64,000 nt of DNA from Gammaproteobacteria bacterium (GTDB taxonomy: Bacteria > Pseudomonadota > Gammaproteobacteria > HK1): assembly GCA_012103455.1 (NCBI GenBank), contig WLWT01000001.1:792001-856000 (forward strand), read 5' to 3'. The notes under the pieces are model-generated. The model did not search any database, was not told the DNA's origin, and was given only the letters and a program-made list of their open reading frames with translations. The translations under genes and the position numbers were made by a program. Within the stretch, counting starts at the first letter, position 1, and each line of letters begins with the position of its first letter. Of this stretch, positions 45,307 to 54,302 are shown in pieces.

Positions 45307-45392
45307 GGGTGGGAGGAGGGGCATCGGGAGGTGCCCCTCTATCACGATTAGGTCGCAATACAAAACCTCTTCATTCACAACAGGAATAAATT

Positions 45393-45458
45393 TTGGAAGC
45401 AAAAGAAAAAATAGCTTTATTCATAGACGCTGATAATGCTCCCGCTTCAAAAATAGAG
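45393..45458 (+). pseudogene. NYN-domain protein, 5' fragment cut by an ISL3 element
   Basis: TTG start after CAGGAA, then EAKEKIALFIDADNAPASKI. This is the N-terminus of NYN-domain (PIN-like) putative RNases: the two Asp in 'FIDADN' are catalytic. After residue 22 the sequence enters GGCTCTTCCC, the terminal repeat of an ISL3-type element, so the gene is truncated. The rest of it is not found within the window. Confidence 0.65.
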
Positions 45459-46077
45459 GCTCTTCCCTTCTTTAAGTGGGTGGTTTTCAGCGATGTATGC
45501 CAGTGGGATACAAATCCAACCCACCCAAATGAAAGTAGATCGCTGCCTTATATCGTTCACGATTTCTGAAACCACACGCTCGATTCTTCAAACTTTGAAT
45601 CGTGCTGTTAATGCCTTCTGCTCGTCCATTGTTGGCCTTAAGAACAATAGCGTTGACGATGCCCCACAAATGCTCTTTAATCGTTCTGGCCACTTCCTTG
45701 ATGGGCTCTAGGCGGCATCGCTGAGCCCAACTCAACCACTTCTTCCAGGCCTTGATTGCCCAAGCTGGGGATGGGTAATTCCATAAGCTCATCGCCAGTT
45801 CACGGATAGCCCAGGCACGAGCTGTTTTAAGGGTTGAGTGGCTCGGTGGCTCAAAGTTATCCCACTGCTCTTTGGACAGGTTCTCAGGGTTTGTCAGCCA
45901 GTTGTAACGAGTTCCCTTTAGCCACTCTACACCCATGCTTATAAGGGTTTTATTCTCTTCTATGCGAACCTTGTTAACCGCTTTACCGAGGGACTGGGCA
46001 ATATGAAATTTATCAAATGCTATCTTCCGGTCTGCCTGCGGAACGTTTTGCCTGACTGACTTGATATAAGCTTTGGA

Positions 46078-47476
46078 GGGTGCGCTCTTAAAATAATGTA
46101 CACATCTGCCGGTAGTTGAGTTATAATCTGCTCTCTTTTGTCAAGAGGAGAATACCATTATGAGCCATGCGGAAATAGTCAAGCACAGTGATGCAACGGT
46201 TACCTTGCAAGTCACCATTTCTTTAGATCCCAAATCGATGCTTCGCTCGGAGGAAGCTATTCGTGATGCGTTGAATAATGTAGGTTGTTTGGCGGCTGAA
46301 CAAGCTCTTAAACAGTTCGATACCGATGGCTCTCCAATCATTTTGGGTGATATCAAGCTGACCTCAAAAGGGCTTTAGCATAAAACCTATCAAACTCAGT
46401 GGGGTGAGGCCAAAGTGGAGCGCCACGTTTATCAATCAACTCGAGGTGGCCGTCAATATTGTCCATTGGAAAAAGACGCAAGAATCTTCCTAACGGCAAC
46501 ACCCGGCTTTGTCAAGTTGCTCTCTTGCTCAATACGCGGAACTGGGTTCTAGTCGAGCCTTATTTGATTTGCAGCACTGTCATGGTCGAAGCATAGCGAG
46601 AAGCTATTTGAAATCCATCGGTGACGCAGTGGGAGCCGTCGCTCAAGCGAAAGAACAGGCATAGACCTATGCCCCACCGCAATTAGACAAACCGGTTAAG
46701 AGCGTGAGTGTCGGCATAGATGGGACCTGTATGCTGTTGACTGAAGGCGGTTGGCGCGAGTCAATGGTGGGGACTATCAGTCTTCATGATGGCGAAGGGC
46801 AAAGACTGCATACCATTCAAATGAGGGCTACGCCGGAGTATGGCAAGAAGAAGTTTCATGGTCGATTTGATCAAGAGTTATCGAAGGTCAAGGAGCGATA
46901 TCCCAAGGCAAGCTATGTTGCCATAGCTGATGGAGCGAGAAGCAATGGGTCTTATCTGAGGTCTAGAACTGATCGACAGTGGGTGGATTTTTGGCATGCT
47001 GTGGGTTATCTGGGTCAAGCCGCCGATGCGCTATTTTCGGGAAAAAGACAGCGTGTTGCACGTAAAGAGTGGCTTGACCAAGCCTGTCATCGACTTAAAA
47101 GCCAATCGGGTTCAGCGACCCGGCTATACAATGAGCTAAAAGAGCACCTTGACAGTGGGTCGTTTAAAAAGACCGATAAAGAGCACTTATTGGCATCGGT
47201 CACTTATTTTAAGAACAACAAATCCAAGATGCATTATTCTCGGCCTCAGTCAGACCATTTACCGATTGGGTCGGGTGTGACTGAAGCGGCTTTAAAACAT
47301 GGGTTAAGCAGCGCCTATGCAACTCAGGGATGCGCTGGAAGGAGGCAGGGGCTCAAGCCGTTCTGTCATTGCGTGGGTTGACCCACACGGATGCTCGTTG
47401 GGATCAATTTTGGCGTAAGCTTGATCAATATGGGTTTGATTGAGTCGCTTAATTACATCATATTGAGAGCACACCC
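46078..47476 (+). mobile_element. ISKra4-family insertion sequence within the ISL3 transposase
   Basis: 1399 bp with terminal inverted repeats GGGTGCGCTCTTAAAATAATG / GGGTGTGCTCTCAATATGATG (complement of the right end), flanked by the direct repeat GCTTTGGA at 46070-46077 and 47477-47484. The 8-bp target duplication proves insertion into the ISL3 gene. It encodes a broken ISKra4-type transposase. Confidence 0.85.
46160..47381 (+). pseudogene. ISKra4-family transposase, broken by stops and frameshifts
   Basis: N-terminal part (46160-46378): 'SHAEIVKHSDATVTLQVTISLDPKSMLRSEEAIRDALNNVGCLAAEQAL', then an in-frame stop at 'SKGL*' followed by 'KTYQTQWGEAKVERHVYQSTRGGRQYCPLEKDARIF' in the same region. 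The catalytic half (46704-47381) reads 'VGIDGTCMLLTEGGWRESMVGTISLHD', 'YVAIADGARSNG' and 'DFWHAVGYLGQAADALF', ending in 'LPIGSGVTEAALKHGL'. These are ISKra4 features. Several disruptions between the halves show it is inactive. Confidence 0.78.
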
Positions 47477-48030
47477 GCTTTGGACATATCCATCGTCACA
47501 CATTCGATACCTTTTTTGGCGTCATCCGCCAACGTATCAAAATACTCATTGAGGCTGTCGCTTTTACGATCATCAGCGACATGGATAACGACGCCTTTAT
47601 CGTGGTCGGTCACTACTGTGACGTATTCGTGGTGCTTTTGAAAAGAGGTCTCATCGACAGCTAGTCGTTTTGGAGGTTGGGCATCCCTGCGAGCAAGACC
47701 TCTTGTTCACGGCACGTTGCCCAATACCATCAATGGCGTTCCAGCTAAGCTTCATTGGTCGTGCAACAGCCTTGGTTGTTGCCTCTTTGAGCCAGTCAAT
47801 GACCCAGGCTTCGAACAGGGCTGTATATCGGGAGTCTGATTCAGCCCAAGGGACGTCAATGGCCAACACCTTGTGTTCAGGGCATTGGACACGGGGAACA
47901 CGGGCGACGAGGATAGTTTGGAACTGACAGGTATCCAAATGCCGCCACTTCTGGATAATGTGGTCGTAACCCGGACAGGGCTTAGCGCAAACACGGCATT
48001 GGCAGCCTTTTTTGCCAGTGTGCTCAATAA

Positions 48031-49311
48031 CACTGCTGTCCCATAAACTTTCATGAGAATGTAAACTGCATCTGTAACTGAGTTTCAATAGGGCCTGGAG
48101 GGTCTCCTTCGAGTAGTCCCCACAGGTCTCTTCGCTCAAATATGTGACTTGAAAGAGTCTAATAATCTGTTGAATGCTTAAATCGAGTTTGCTACAGAAT
48201 TTCAAGTAAGCAATCATTAAATACATACACATAGCGACCCATACTTTGAGTCATGACAGCGTTTTTTGACGTGCCTACGAATGACTTAATCTTCAAATTT
48301 TGTTTGATACATTTGAAGAATAACTCGATTTGCCAACGCGACTTATAAATATCTACAATGGTTTTGGCGGCCAATTCGAATTGATTGGTGAGAAAGACGT
48401 AATGCTTGCCGGTCTGTGGGTCACTATAACCCATCCGGCGCAACTTAATCGGGCAGGTATCGGCTTTAGGGCCGGTTAAAATCAGCGTCTGATCTGAGGT
48501 AATGCCCTGCTCTTTATTCACCGGATGGCGAGAAATCACTCGGTATTTTGTATTGGCTTTTGACCGGGTGACAAAATAAATCCCCTTTGAATTGAGCAAG
48601 TTAAACCACGTGAAGTCCGTATAGCCACGATCAAACACCACAATAGAACCCACATCCAGTTCCAAGTTACGGCCTTGTGTAATATCTTGTTGTTTGCCTT
48701 CGGTAATGGTCATAATAGCCGGTAAAAAACCATCATGGTCCAGACCAACATGTCATTTAATCGCGCCTTTGGTCTTACGAAATTTGGCCCAAGGAAATAG
48801 TGATAAGCATAAATCGATGGTCGATGCATCCAAGGAATAAAGCTTATTTTTAAAGCGAAACCCATCCTTAAGCGCCAAGCTTCGACATCGTGCCAGTAGC
48901 TTCCAAAATAATCCTTCGTAGAGTGGATAAGGCTGTTGCTCGTTAACACGAGCCAGAGAACTTCGGCTGACCTTAGCGATACCCAAATGGTAACTTTTGC
49001 GGCGTTGTTTATCCAAGTTGCTGACAATATCTCGCAAACTACAACGACCGGCGAGTTGGGCAAAGCTCAACGCCACAAACTGTGACCCGCGTGACATTGT
49101 CCTCAATACACGGCCTTTATGATGGGTTTTTGCGGGGGTTTCAAATTCATGTCTAGAAATCAGTTTCAGTAGCTGTGAAAATACGCTGTTGCTGTGACTC
49201 AAGGCTACTATCCTATTGATATTGAAAGATATTCTGAGCCTCCATTCTAACAAATCAGCGCAGGATAGTCTTTAATTCTAAGCTCATGTAAAAGTTTATG
49301 GGACAGCAGTG
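48031..49311 (-). mobile_element. IS4-family insertion sequence within the ISL3 transposase
   Basis: 1281 bp with 21-bp perfect terminal inverted repeats CACTGCTGTCCCATAAACTTT, flanked by the 9-bp direct repeat GCTCAATAA at 48022-48030 and 49312-49320. The transposase runs on the minus strand. Removing the element and one repeat restores the ISL3 reading frame ('KVFIE' to 'TGKKGC'). Confidence 0.88.
48040..49202 (-). pseudogene. IS4-family transposase with in-frame TGA and a frameshift
   Basis: The likely start is the TTG at 49202 (LSHSNSVFSQLLKLISRHEFETPAKTHH). DDE residues are visible: 'YSLDASTIDL', 'VVFDRGYTDF' and 'SRWQIELFFKCIKQ'. Between 'KFRKTKGAIK' and 'HVGLDHDGFLPAIMT' one codon is TGA where relatives have Leu (48751-48753). 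Near 48230 the frame changes ('NAVMTQSMGRY' versus 'MCMYLMIAYLKFCSKLDLSIQQIIRLFQ'). Two separate lesions make it non-functional. Confidence 0.82.
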
Positions 49312-49420
49312 GCTCAATAAAGACTTTAACCTGTTGCGCCTGAAGGGACAGCTCGACATCAGACACGAACCATGGTGTTTCAATACCTAGTATTTGAGAA
49401 TAAAGTTTCTTGTCGCGCAT

Positions 49421-49749
49421 TATAGAGGATTTTCTGGGAGGTTTGTTGCGTCAAAATCGATTACCGGATTGGCAGTTTAAGCAAGCGGTGGATGCATTGC
49501 GTTTATTATTGGTTGATTTGACCAATACGCCTGTGGGTCAAGCAGTAGATTGGTTGTTTTGGCGCGAAGCGGTCCGGTCGCTGGAACCCAATCATGCAAC
49601 ATTGGCGCGAACAGAACTCGTGGCTGATTTAACCGAGCGTGTTGCGCATCAAACCGGGCTGGATGAGGCCTATCGGGCTTCGTTGCAGCAGATGTTGAGT
49701 CTGATTCGTGCGCGTCATTGTTCAATCCGCACCGAACAAACCTACATGG
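49421..49749 (+). pseudogene. Integron integrase fragment, second copy in inverted orientation
   Basis: Reads IEDFLGG, then 'LLRQNRLPDWQFKQAVDALRLLLVDLTNTPVGQAVDWLFWREAVRSLEPNHATLARTELVADLTERVAHQTGLDEAYRASLQQMLSLIRARHCSIRTEQTY'. It corresponds to the N-terminal extension plus the beginning of the core of the integrase at 38.7-40.0 kb, with many substitutions, in one continuous frame. It lacks its start on the left (joined to the ISL3 remnant) and is cut on the right by a MITE. Confidence 0.82.
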
Positions 49750-49993
49750 GGGCACCTGCTAAAAATAGTCATTTTTTCGTGAGTGCAAGGAAGCACCGCG
49801 CACACAACCGCAGTGTAATAGGGGCACCTCTAAAAATTACGATTTTGACATTTCTCTAGATCTTAAGTGACTGATTTTATTGATCGTCAGGTTTCAGAAT
49901 GTGAATTATTAGAGGTGCCCATAGGTCCTACATGAGGATTCGAGCACGGCGCTGACGCCGCAATCGCGGAAACAGTGCATTTTTAGAGCTGCC
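49750..49993. mobile_element. MITE-like element, copy 2, carrying a nested smaller MITE
   Basis: The outer element matches copies 1 and 3 (ends GGGCACCTGCTAAAAATAG and TTTTTAGAGCTGCC, interior GTGAGTGCAAGGAAGCACCG and GAGGATTCGAGCACGGCGC). It is split by a ~100-bp element at 49821-49920 with its own ends GGGCACCTCTAA / TTAGAGGTGCCC and a possible ATA duplication on each side. Both have the same type of terminal repeat, so the same transposase probably moved both. Confidence 0.8.
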
Positions 49994-50016
49994 TTTTAGT
50001 CGATTAGGTACTAGCG

Positions 50017-50763
50017 GTGAGAGACTCATCGAGAATTTCCGTGGGCATGCTGGGCCTAGCTCCGGTCGAAAAAGCGGTAGCCAAGGCAATATTGAACATG
50101 TCTTTGCGTGGTACCGTATTTTTCGAGTCCTACGTGCTATCCGAGGTTCGCGGCGCTGACATCCTCATCATTGATGTAGATATGCCCCAAGCCATAGAAG
50201 CGCTGCTCGCCTATCGTAAAATCCACTTCAATGACCCCACCCTCATCGCCATCGCCATCGGCAACGGCGGTGCCCCGCCGCAGAGCGAAGTTCAGCTACC
50301 GCGCCCGCTGCTCGCCTCTGCGCTGCATGAGACCTTAAGCCAAATCGGCGCCGCCTTGTTGGTCGACAAAGAAGAGGCCACCAATACGCAGGCGGAATTC
50401 CCCGATGGACGGGTACTCATCGCCGATGCCCAGGCAAAGCGTGTCGGTGACTTGCGCAACGCGCTAGCGCGGGTAGTCGGACGCATCGACCTCGCCCGCT
50501 GCGGACAAGCAGCAGCCACACATATAAGCACCGGTGCTCTCGATGTGGTCGTGCTAGACACGGGCCTGGAGGATCCGGATGCACACAGCCTCTGTGCGGC
50601 GGCCAAGAGCCACTCGAACGCGGCAGTCATCATGTTGGTGGATGCTGACGCTTCGACGGATCGCAACGAAGCCATGAAAGTTGGCTGCGATACCTATCTC
50701 ATTCGGCCCGTAAACCCTCTCATCTTGCAGGAGGTTGTAGCGGAGTACCTCAACGAGCGATGA
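50017..50763 (+). CDS. Response-regulator-like protein with two receiver-like domains
   Basis: 248 residues. Residues about 10-115 look like a degenerate receiver ('SEVRGADILIIDVDMPQAIEALLAYRK'). Residues about 130-248 are a CheY-like receiver: 'RVLIADAQ', phospho-acceptor region 'LDVVVLDTGLEDPDAHSL', and 'YLIRPVNPLILQEVV', where the usual Lys is Arg and the Ser/Thr switch is replaced. There is no output domain. It is the first of a run of signalling genes on the plus strand, about 20 bp after a MITE. The partner may be the CheA-like protein next door. Confidence 0.6.
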   Translation: MRDSSRISVGMLGLAPVEKAVAKAILNMSLRGTVFFESYVLSEVRGADILIIDVDMPQAIEALLAYRKIHFNDPTLIAIAIGNGGAPPQSEVQLPRPLLASALHETLSQIGAALLVDKEEATNTQAEFPDGRVLIADAQAKRVGDLRNALARVVGRIDLARCGQAAATHISTGALDVVVLDTGLEDPDAHSLCAAAKSHSNAAVIMLVDADASTDRNEAMKVGCDTYLIRPVNPLILQEVVAEYLNER

Positions 50764-50914
50764 AGTCGAACTATCCCGAGTCCTAGAGCGCGACAACAAC
50801 GCATCCACGGCAAACCCGGACGTTTCCAACCCGTACCGGATCGACATTAGAGTCGACGACACTGCCGCTACGGAAGCGCGCGCACAATTAACCGCGCTCC
50901 TCGATACCCACATC

Positions 50915-52816
50915 ATGTCGTGCAATGCGATCGGGCAACTCGGAAAAACCACCACCGAGGAGGAGGGCGTCCAAGAGAAGGACGCCAAAAACATAGGGCG
51001 GCGCAACGCGGCGGATATGCTTGCTGCCGAACCCGCCGCCGGCGTGAAGATAGATACGCAGGAAGTCTTGGAGGCCGACAGCGGCCTGATCACAGCGTTT
51101 GGCTCTACCGGCGTCGATCTCATGTTCGCCTTGGGCGTGGAAACCGCTGCGGACAGCGCGTCCAAGTTGCCGCTACTGGATACTTTGCTGATTTGGCTGA
51201 CGGAAGTCGTCTCGGAACATCCCGAGCACTATCACGTAGAACGCTATTGCGACGTGCTCTTGCGGCTGGCCGAGGAGGCCGCAGAACTCGGCCTGGCGGG
51301 TCTGACAGCGATGACTTTACGCCTGCGGCGTCAATTACTACGCTTGGATCGAGACGAACTGGCCGATCCGCAACTGCGCCTTAGCCTGCTGGAATGGCCC
51401 ATGAGTGTGGCCTCCTACGCGGACAAACCCACCAACCGGCATCACGTGGATGCACTCATGCGCCATCTCGCTGTTGCCCAATTCGAACTCGACACCGATC
51501 TGGACGGGCTTGATCGTATAGAGCGGCTACTGCTCGAAAAGACCCGAGCGCAGAACATAGAGCGGCCCGCTGACCAGGTCGAATTCATCCGCCAAGCCGG
51601 CGACAGTGTGTTCCTCGCCGGCCAGTCCTACGCCATGTTAAGTCTTTTGCTGCGCCAGTTCGAGCGCTTGACCAAAGCTTGGAAAAACAGGGCCTATAGT
51701 TGGCGGCGACTGGCAGGACAAAAAAATTTACCACCGCAGGCTATGCCGGTGGCACAAACGTTACGGCGAGTAGAACGGCAGCTTATCGATCTATGGCAAG
51801 TGGCGCAGTCCCATCAAAAGCTTTGCCGGGAACAGCACGAGCATTGGGTGCATGGCCTCAGCATCAGTGCCGGCGAGGCCTTCCGCGACGTGGAGTTCGC
51901 CATGCAGGCGGCCGCCAACGAGCGGCGCTGCGTATTTGCCACCGAGATACACGGCCGCACCGTGCGTATAGACGACGAAGCCATAGCGGTATTGCGTGAG
52001 CCGCTGATCGAGATGGCCTGGTGGCTCGTTCGCCACGGCCTCACCCAACCGGCAGCGCGGATTGATCCGAAGCGGGATCTGGCGCTGCGTTACACACAGC
52101 GCCAGCAAGATCTGTTCATCGAGTTTTTGTGTGAGGTGCCGCTATTGGCGGTGGCCGCCAAGGCGTTCCCTAGCGCCGTGGACGACAGGTGGAACCGCAA
52201 GTTGGAGCGCCATCTGCTCGCATGCGCCGGGCGCAATAGCGTAGGGAGCGAACAGCTTGACCATTACGCCGAAGTGTTTTCCTCGCTGCACCGGGGAGTC
52301 CAGCGCCTCGGCGGTCAGTGCCATATGCGTTATGCAGACCAACAGCTTTATCTTCAGGTGCGCATCCCCGGCTGGCTGACCCATACCGAAGGCCGGCTGG
52401 TGCCCGCTGGCGGCGACCTGCTGACAGTACGTGAATCGGGTATAGAACAGCTAGAGGACGTGTCCGTTCATGATGTCAAAGGCAATAAGCTCCAGCGCAT
52501 CTCCATTGGCAGCAAACCCTACCGGGTGTTCTGGCTGCATCGGCTACTCGGCCTGGATGTCAACCGCAGCACCCAGGATTTGCTCGGTTGCAAAGCAATG
52601 CTGACCCGTGCATCCGGCGCCATGGTTGCGGTACTCGCCGGAGGCGTGTCCGAGGTGCTGCGTTTCTCGGTGCGAAGTGTTGGAGAGCGCCTGCCTAAGG
52701 TCCCTGGGATCGTCGGTGCGACGGTGCTGATGGGAGGAGAACTCTCCCCGATCATCGATTTGCCGACCACTATCAGGGCTTATGTAAGGGAGGCAACACA
52801 AGGCAACGGAAGCTAG
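50915..52816 (+). CDS. Degenerate CheA/CheW-like scaffold protein
   Basis: 633 residues from the ATG at 50915; the frame is open back to 50741 without a standard start codon, so the N-terminus may be longer. Residues about 300-480 resemble the HATPase region of CheA-type kinases ('TEIHGRTVRIDDEAIAVLREPLIEMAWWLVRHGL...VQRLGGQCHMRYADQQLYLQVRIP'), but N- and G-box residues are not evident. The C-terminal ~140 residues look like a CheW/P5 domain ('AMVAVLAGGVSEVLRFSVRSVGERLPKVPGIVGATVLMGGELSPIIDLP'). No phosphotransfer His domain is clear. Likely a signalling scaffold; the assignment is by pattern only. Confidence 0.5.
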   Translation: MSCNAIGQLGKTTTEEEGVQEKDAKNIGRRNAADMLAAEPAAGVKIDTQEVLEADSGLITAFGSTGVDLMFALGVETAADSASKLPLLDTLLIWLTEVVSEHPEHYHVERYCDVLLRLAEEAAELGLAGLTAMTLRLRRQLLRLDRDELADPQLRLSLLEWPMSVASYADKPTNRHHVDALMRHLAVAQFELDTDLDGLDRIERLLLEKTRAQNIERPADQVEFIRQAGDSVFLAGQSYAMLSLLLRQFERLTKAWKNRAYSWRRLAGQKNLPPQAMPVAQTLRRVERQLIDLWQVAQSHQKLCREQHEHWVHGLSISAGEAFRDVEFAMQAAANERRCVFATEIHGRTVRIDDEAIAVLREPLIEMAWWLVRHGLTQPAARIDPKRDLALRYTQRQQDLFIEFLCEVPLLAVAAKAFPSAVDDRWNRKLERHLLACAGRNSVGSEQLDHYAEVFSSLHRGVQRLGGQCHMRYADQQLYLQVRIPGWLTHTEGRLVPAGGDLLTVRESGIEQLEDVSVHDVKGNKLQRISIGSKPYRVFWLHRLLGLDVNRSTQDLLGCKAMLTRASGAMVAVLAGGVSEVLRFSVRSVGERLPKVPGIVGATVLMGGELSPIIDLPTTIRAYVREATQGNGS

Positions 52817-52969
52817 GCTGAGCGTTGTGCTGCGGACCAGGTGCGGCGCCAGAGATCTGCAACGCTGGCGTCTTCAACGCGGAATAACCAAACCGAGCGG
52901 CGTAGCTGGTACCCTATCCCATGGCTTGTACGATCTTCCAGCAGCGAAGTTGACGCCGAAATCCAAACT

Positions 52970-54292
52970 ATGGCTAACGCAGCGCACCGCAACGCCTTCA
53001 AGAACCCGCCGTACAAGTCAAGACGCGTTCTACTCATTGATGATTGCCGGGAAACCCTTGCATTGGTACGCCATCTGGTCGGCGTGGCCGTCCCTGAAGC
53101 GAAGCTCGCCATCTATGATGCCACCCGCGGATTACCCAAAGACTTAAGCCGCCCGTACAAACTTGACTTGATCCTTCTCGCGCTACACTCTACCGGCGAA
53201 CCACGCTTCGATTGGCTGAAAGCTCTCGCCGAGATCTCTAATGCGCCTCCCATGGTCATCCTCACGGACATTGAGGATGCCGAGCTGCAGCGGCATGCGC
53301 TGGCACTGGGGGCGGCGGACCACATGACCCGGCGCCAGATGACGGTAAGCGCATTTGCTGAACGCATACAGAACATCTGCACTACCCGCAGGCACAACCC
53401 TCCCATCACGGGCGTCATCGAAATCAAAAGGGGCTTTACACCTGGTGCCGGCACGAAGCCGGTGCGCAAGATGGTGGCGCGCTCGCGTAAAATTAAACCG
53501 CGTCAGCGGACGATTTCAGCGCCGGAGGTCTCAGGTTACGAAGACCTGCAAGAGATCGGGCACGGTGGTATGGCGACAGTTTATCTGGCCCGCCACCAGG
53601 GCGAGCAGGTCGTCTTGAAGATCCTGCATGTGGGTGGCGAGGAAAATGAGGTCTTTGTGCGGCGTTTTCTGCGCGAGTTCCGTATCGCCGCGAGACTGGT
53701 GCATCCCAACATCGTACGCATCTACGAGCGCGCCTTCGCCAGCGACTTCGCCTACATCGCCATGGAATACTGCAGCGGCGGTGATCTCTCGCAAAAAATC
53801 ATGAACGGCATGGGTGTAGATGAAGTCGTGGAATGCACCCGCTCCATCGCCAAAGCGCTAGGCGCCGCTCACGGCGCCGGCATTACTCACCGCGATGTAA
53901 AACCGGAGAACGTATTATTCCGCGCCGATGGCAGCGTGGCTTTGTCCGACTTCGGCATCGCCAAAGCGAAAGAGGGGGCCGTCTCCCTGACCCGGACCAA
54001 TGCCCTGGTTGGAACACCTCACTACATTAGCCCGGAGCAAGTCAGGGGCGCGCCGATCGATCACAGGGCCGATATCTACAGCCTAGGCGTGCTGATGTAC
54101 GAGATGCTGGCCGGACACCGCCCATACCGTGCCGATCGACTGATCAAACTCTTGAACGCGCATTTGTACGCGCCCATACCTGAGCTGCCGGATAATGCTA
54201 CGCATCTGCAACCGGTACTCGACAAGCTCTTGGCCAAGAAACCGGGCGGGCGTTACCAGACGGCGCAAGAGTTAGCGTCCGCTCTGCCGTAA
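52970..54292 (+). CDS. Pseudo-receiver fused to a Ser/Thr protein kinase
   Basis: About 440 residues from the ATG at 52970; an in-frame GTG at 52841 would add 43. Residues about 15-135 are a receiver-like domain with 'VLLIDD', but the phospho-acceptor Asp position reads Ala ('LILLALHSTG'). The C-terminal half is an intact Hanks-type kinase: 'IGHGGMATVYLARH', Lys in 'VVLKIL', 'HRDVKPENVLF', 'LSDFGIAKA', 'GTPHYISPEQ', 'DIYSLGVLMYEMLAG'. All catalytic residues are present, so the kinase is probably active and cytoplasmic. It lies between the CheA-like gene and an unknown 560-aa protein, spaced 10 bp from the latter. Confidence 0.82.
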   Translation: MANAAHRNAFKNPPYKSRRVLLIDDCRETLALVRHLVGVAVPEAKLAIYDATRGLPKDLSRPYKLDLILLALHSTGEPRFDWLKALAEISNAPPMVILTDIEDAELQRHALALGAADHMTRRQMTVSAFAERIQNICTTRRHNPPITGVIEIKRGFTPGAGTKPVRKMVARSRKIKPRQRTISAPEVSGYEDLQEIGHGGMATVYLARHQGEQVVLKILHVGGEENEVFVRRFLREFRIAARLVHPNIVRIYERAFASDFAYIAMEYCSGGDLSQKIMNGMGVDEVVECTRSIAKALGAAHGAGITHRDVKPENVLFRADGSVALSDFGIAKAKEGAVSLTRTNALVGTPHYISPEQVRGAPIDHRADIYSLGVLMYEMLAGHRPYRADRLIKLLNAHLYAPIPELPDNATHLQPVLDKLLAKKPGGRYQTAQELASALP

Positions 54293-54302
54293 GAGCAGCG
54301 TC

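Larger units (their letters stand above)
43501..45350 (+). mobile_element. Group II intron (boundaries approximate), degenerate
   Basis: The 5' end GTGTGTCGGGCATGACACAG followed by GAGGTGAAAGTCCTC is a typical bacterial group II intron start (GUGYG). An internal reverse transcriptase follows, and the 3' end shows a domain V hairpin around 45273-45306 and a domain VI-like stem (GAGGGGC...GCCCCTC) ending near CTATCAC. The intron is on the plus strand. The encoded protein is broken by frameshifts, so movement would need help from another copy. Confidence 0.75.
45458..49420 (-). mobile_element. ISL3-family element interrupted by two other insertion sequences
   Basis: The left end GGCTCTTCCCTTCTTTAAGT is at 45458. 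The transposase is on the minus strand from the ATG at 49418-49420 to the stop at 45487. Removing the two nested elements and their target duplications leaves about 1.27 kb, the normal ISL3 size. The right terminal repeat is missing: the sequence switches to an integrase fragment immediately at the transposase start codon, so that end was lost by deletion or recombination. Confidence 0.75.
45487..49420 (-). pseudogene. ISL3-family transposase in three separated pieces
   Basis: Piece 1 (49321-49420) MRDKKLYSQILGIETPWFVS...; piece 2 (47477-48030) 'TGKKGCQCRVCAKPCPGYDHIIQKWRHLDTCQFQTILVARVPRVQCPEH' (zinc-finger N-domain) to 'VTMDMSKA'; piece 3 (45487-46077) 'KAYIKSVRQNVPQADRKIAFDKFHIAQSLGKAVNKVR' to 'NGRAEGINSTIQSLKNRACGFRN', the DDE C-terminus. 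The reading continues exactly across both target duplications. A further frameshift near 47690 (before 'GLARRDAQPPKRLAVDETSF') disables it independently. Confidence 0.78.

Noticed and set aside
48751..48753. In-frame TGA in the IS4 transposase as possible recoding (selenocysteine)
   Set aside because: Relatives have Leu there, no SECIS-like hairpin is apparent, and the gene has a second lesion downstream; simple decay explains it.
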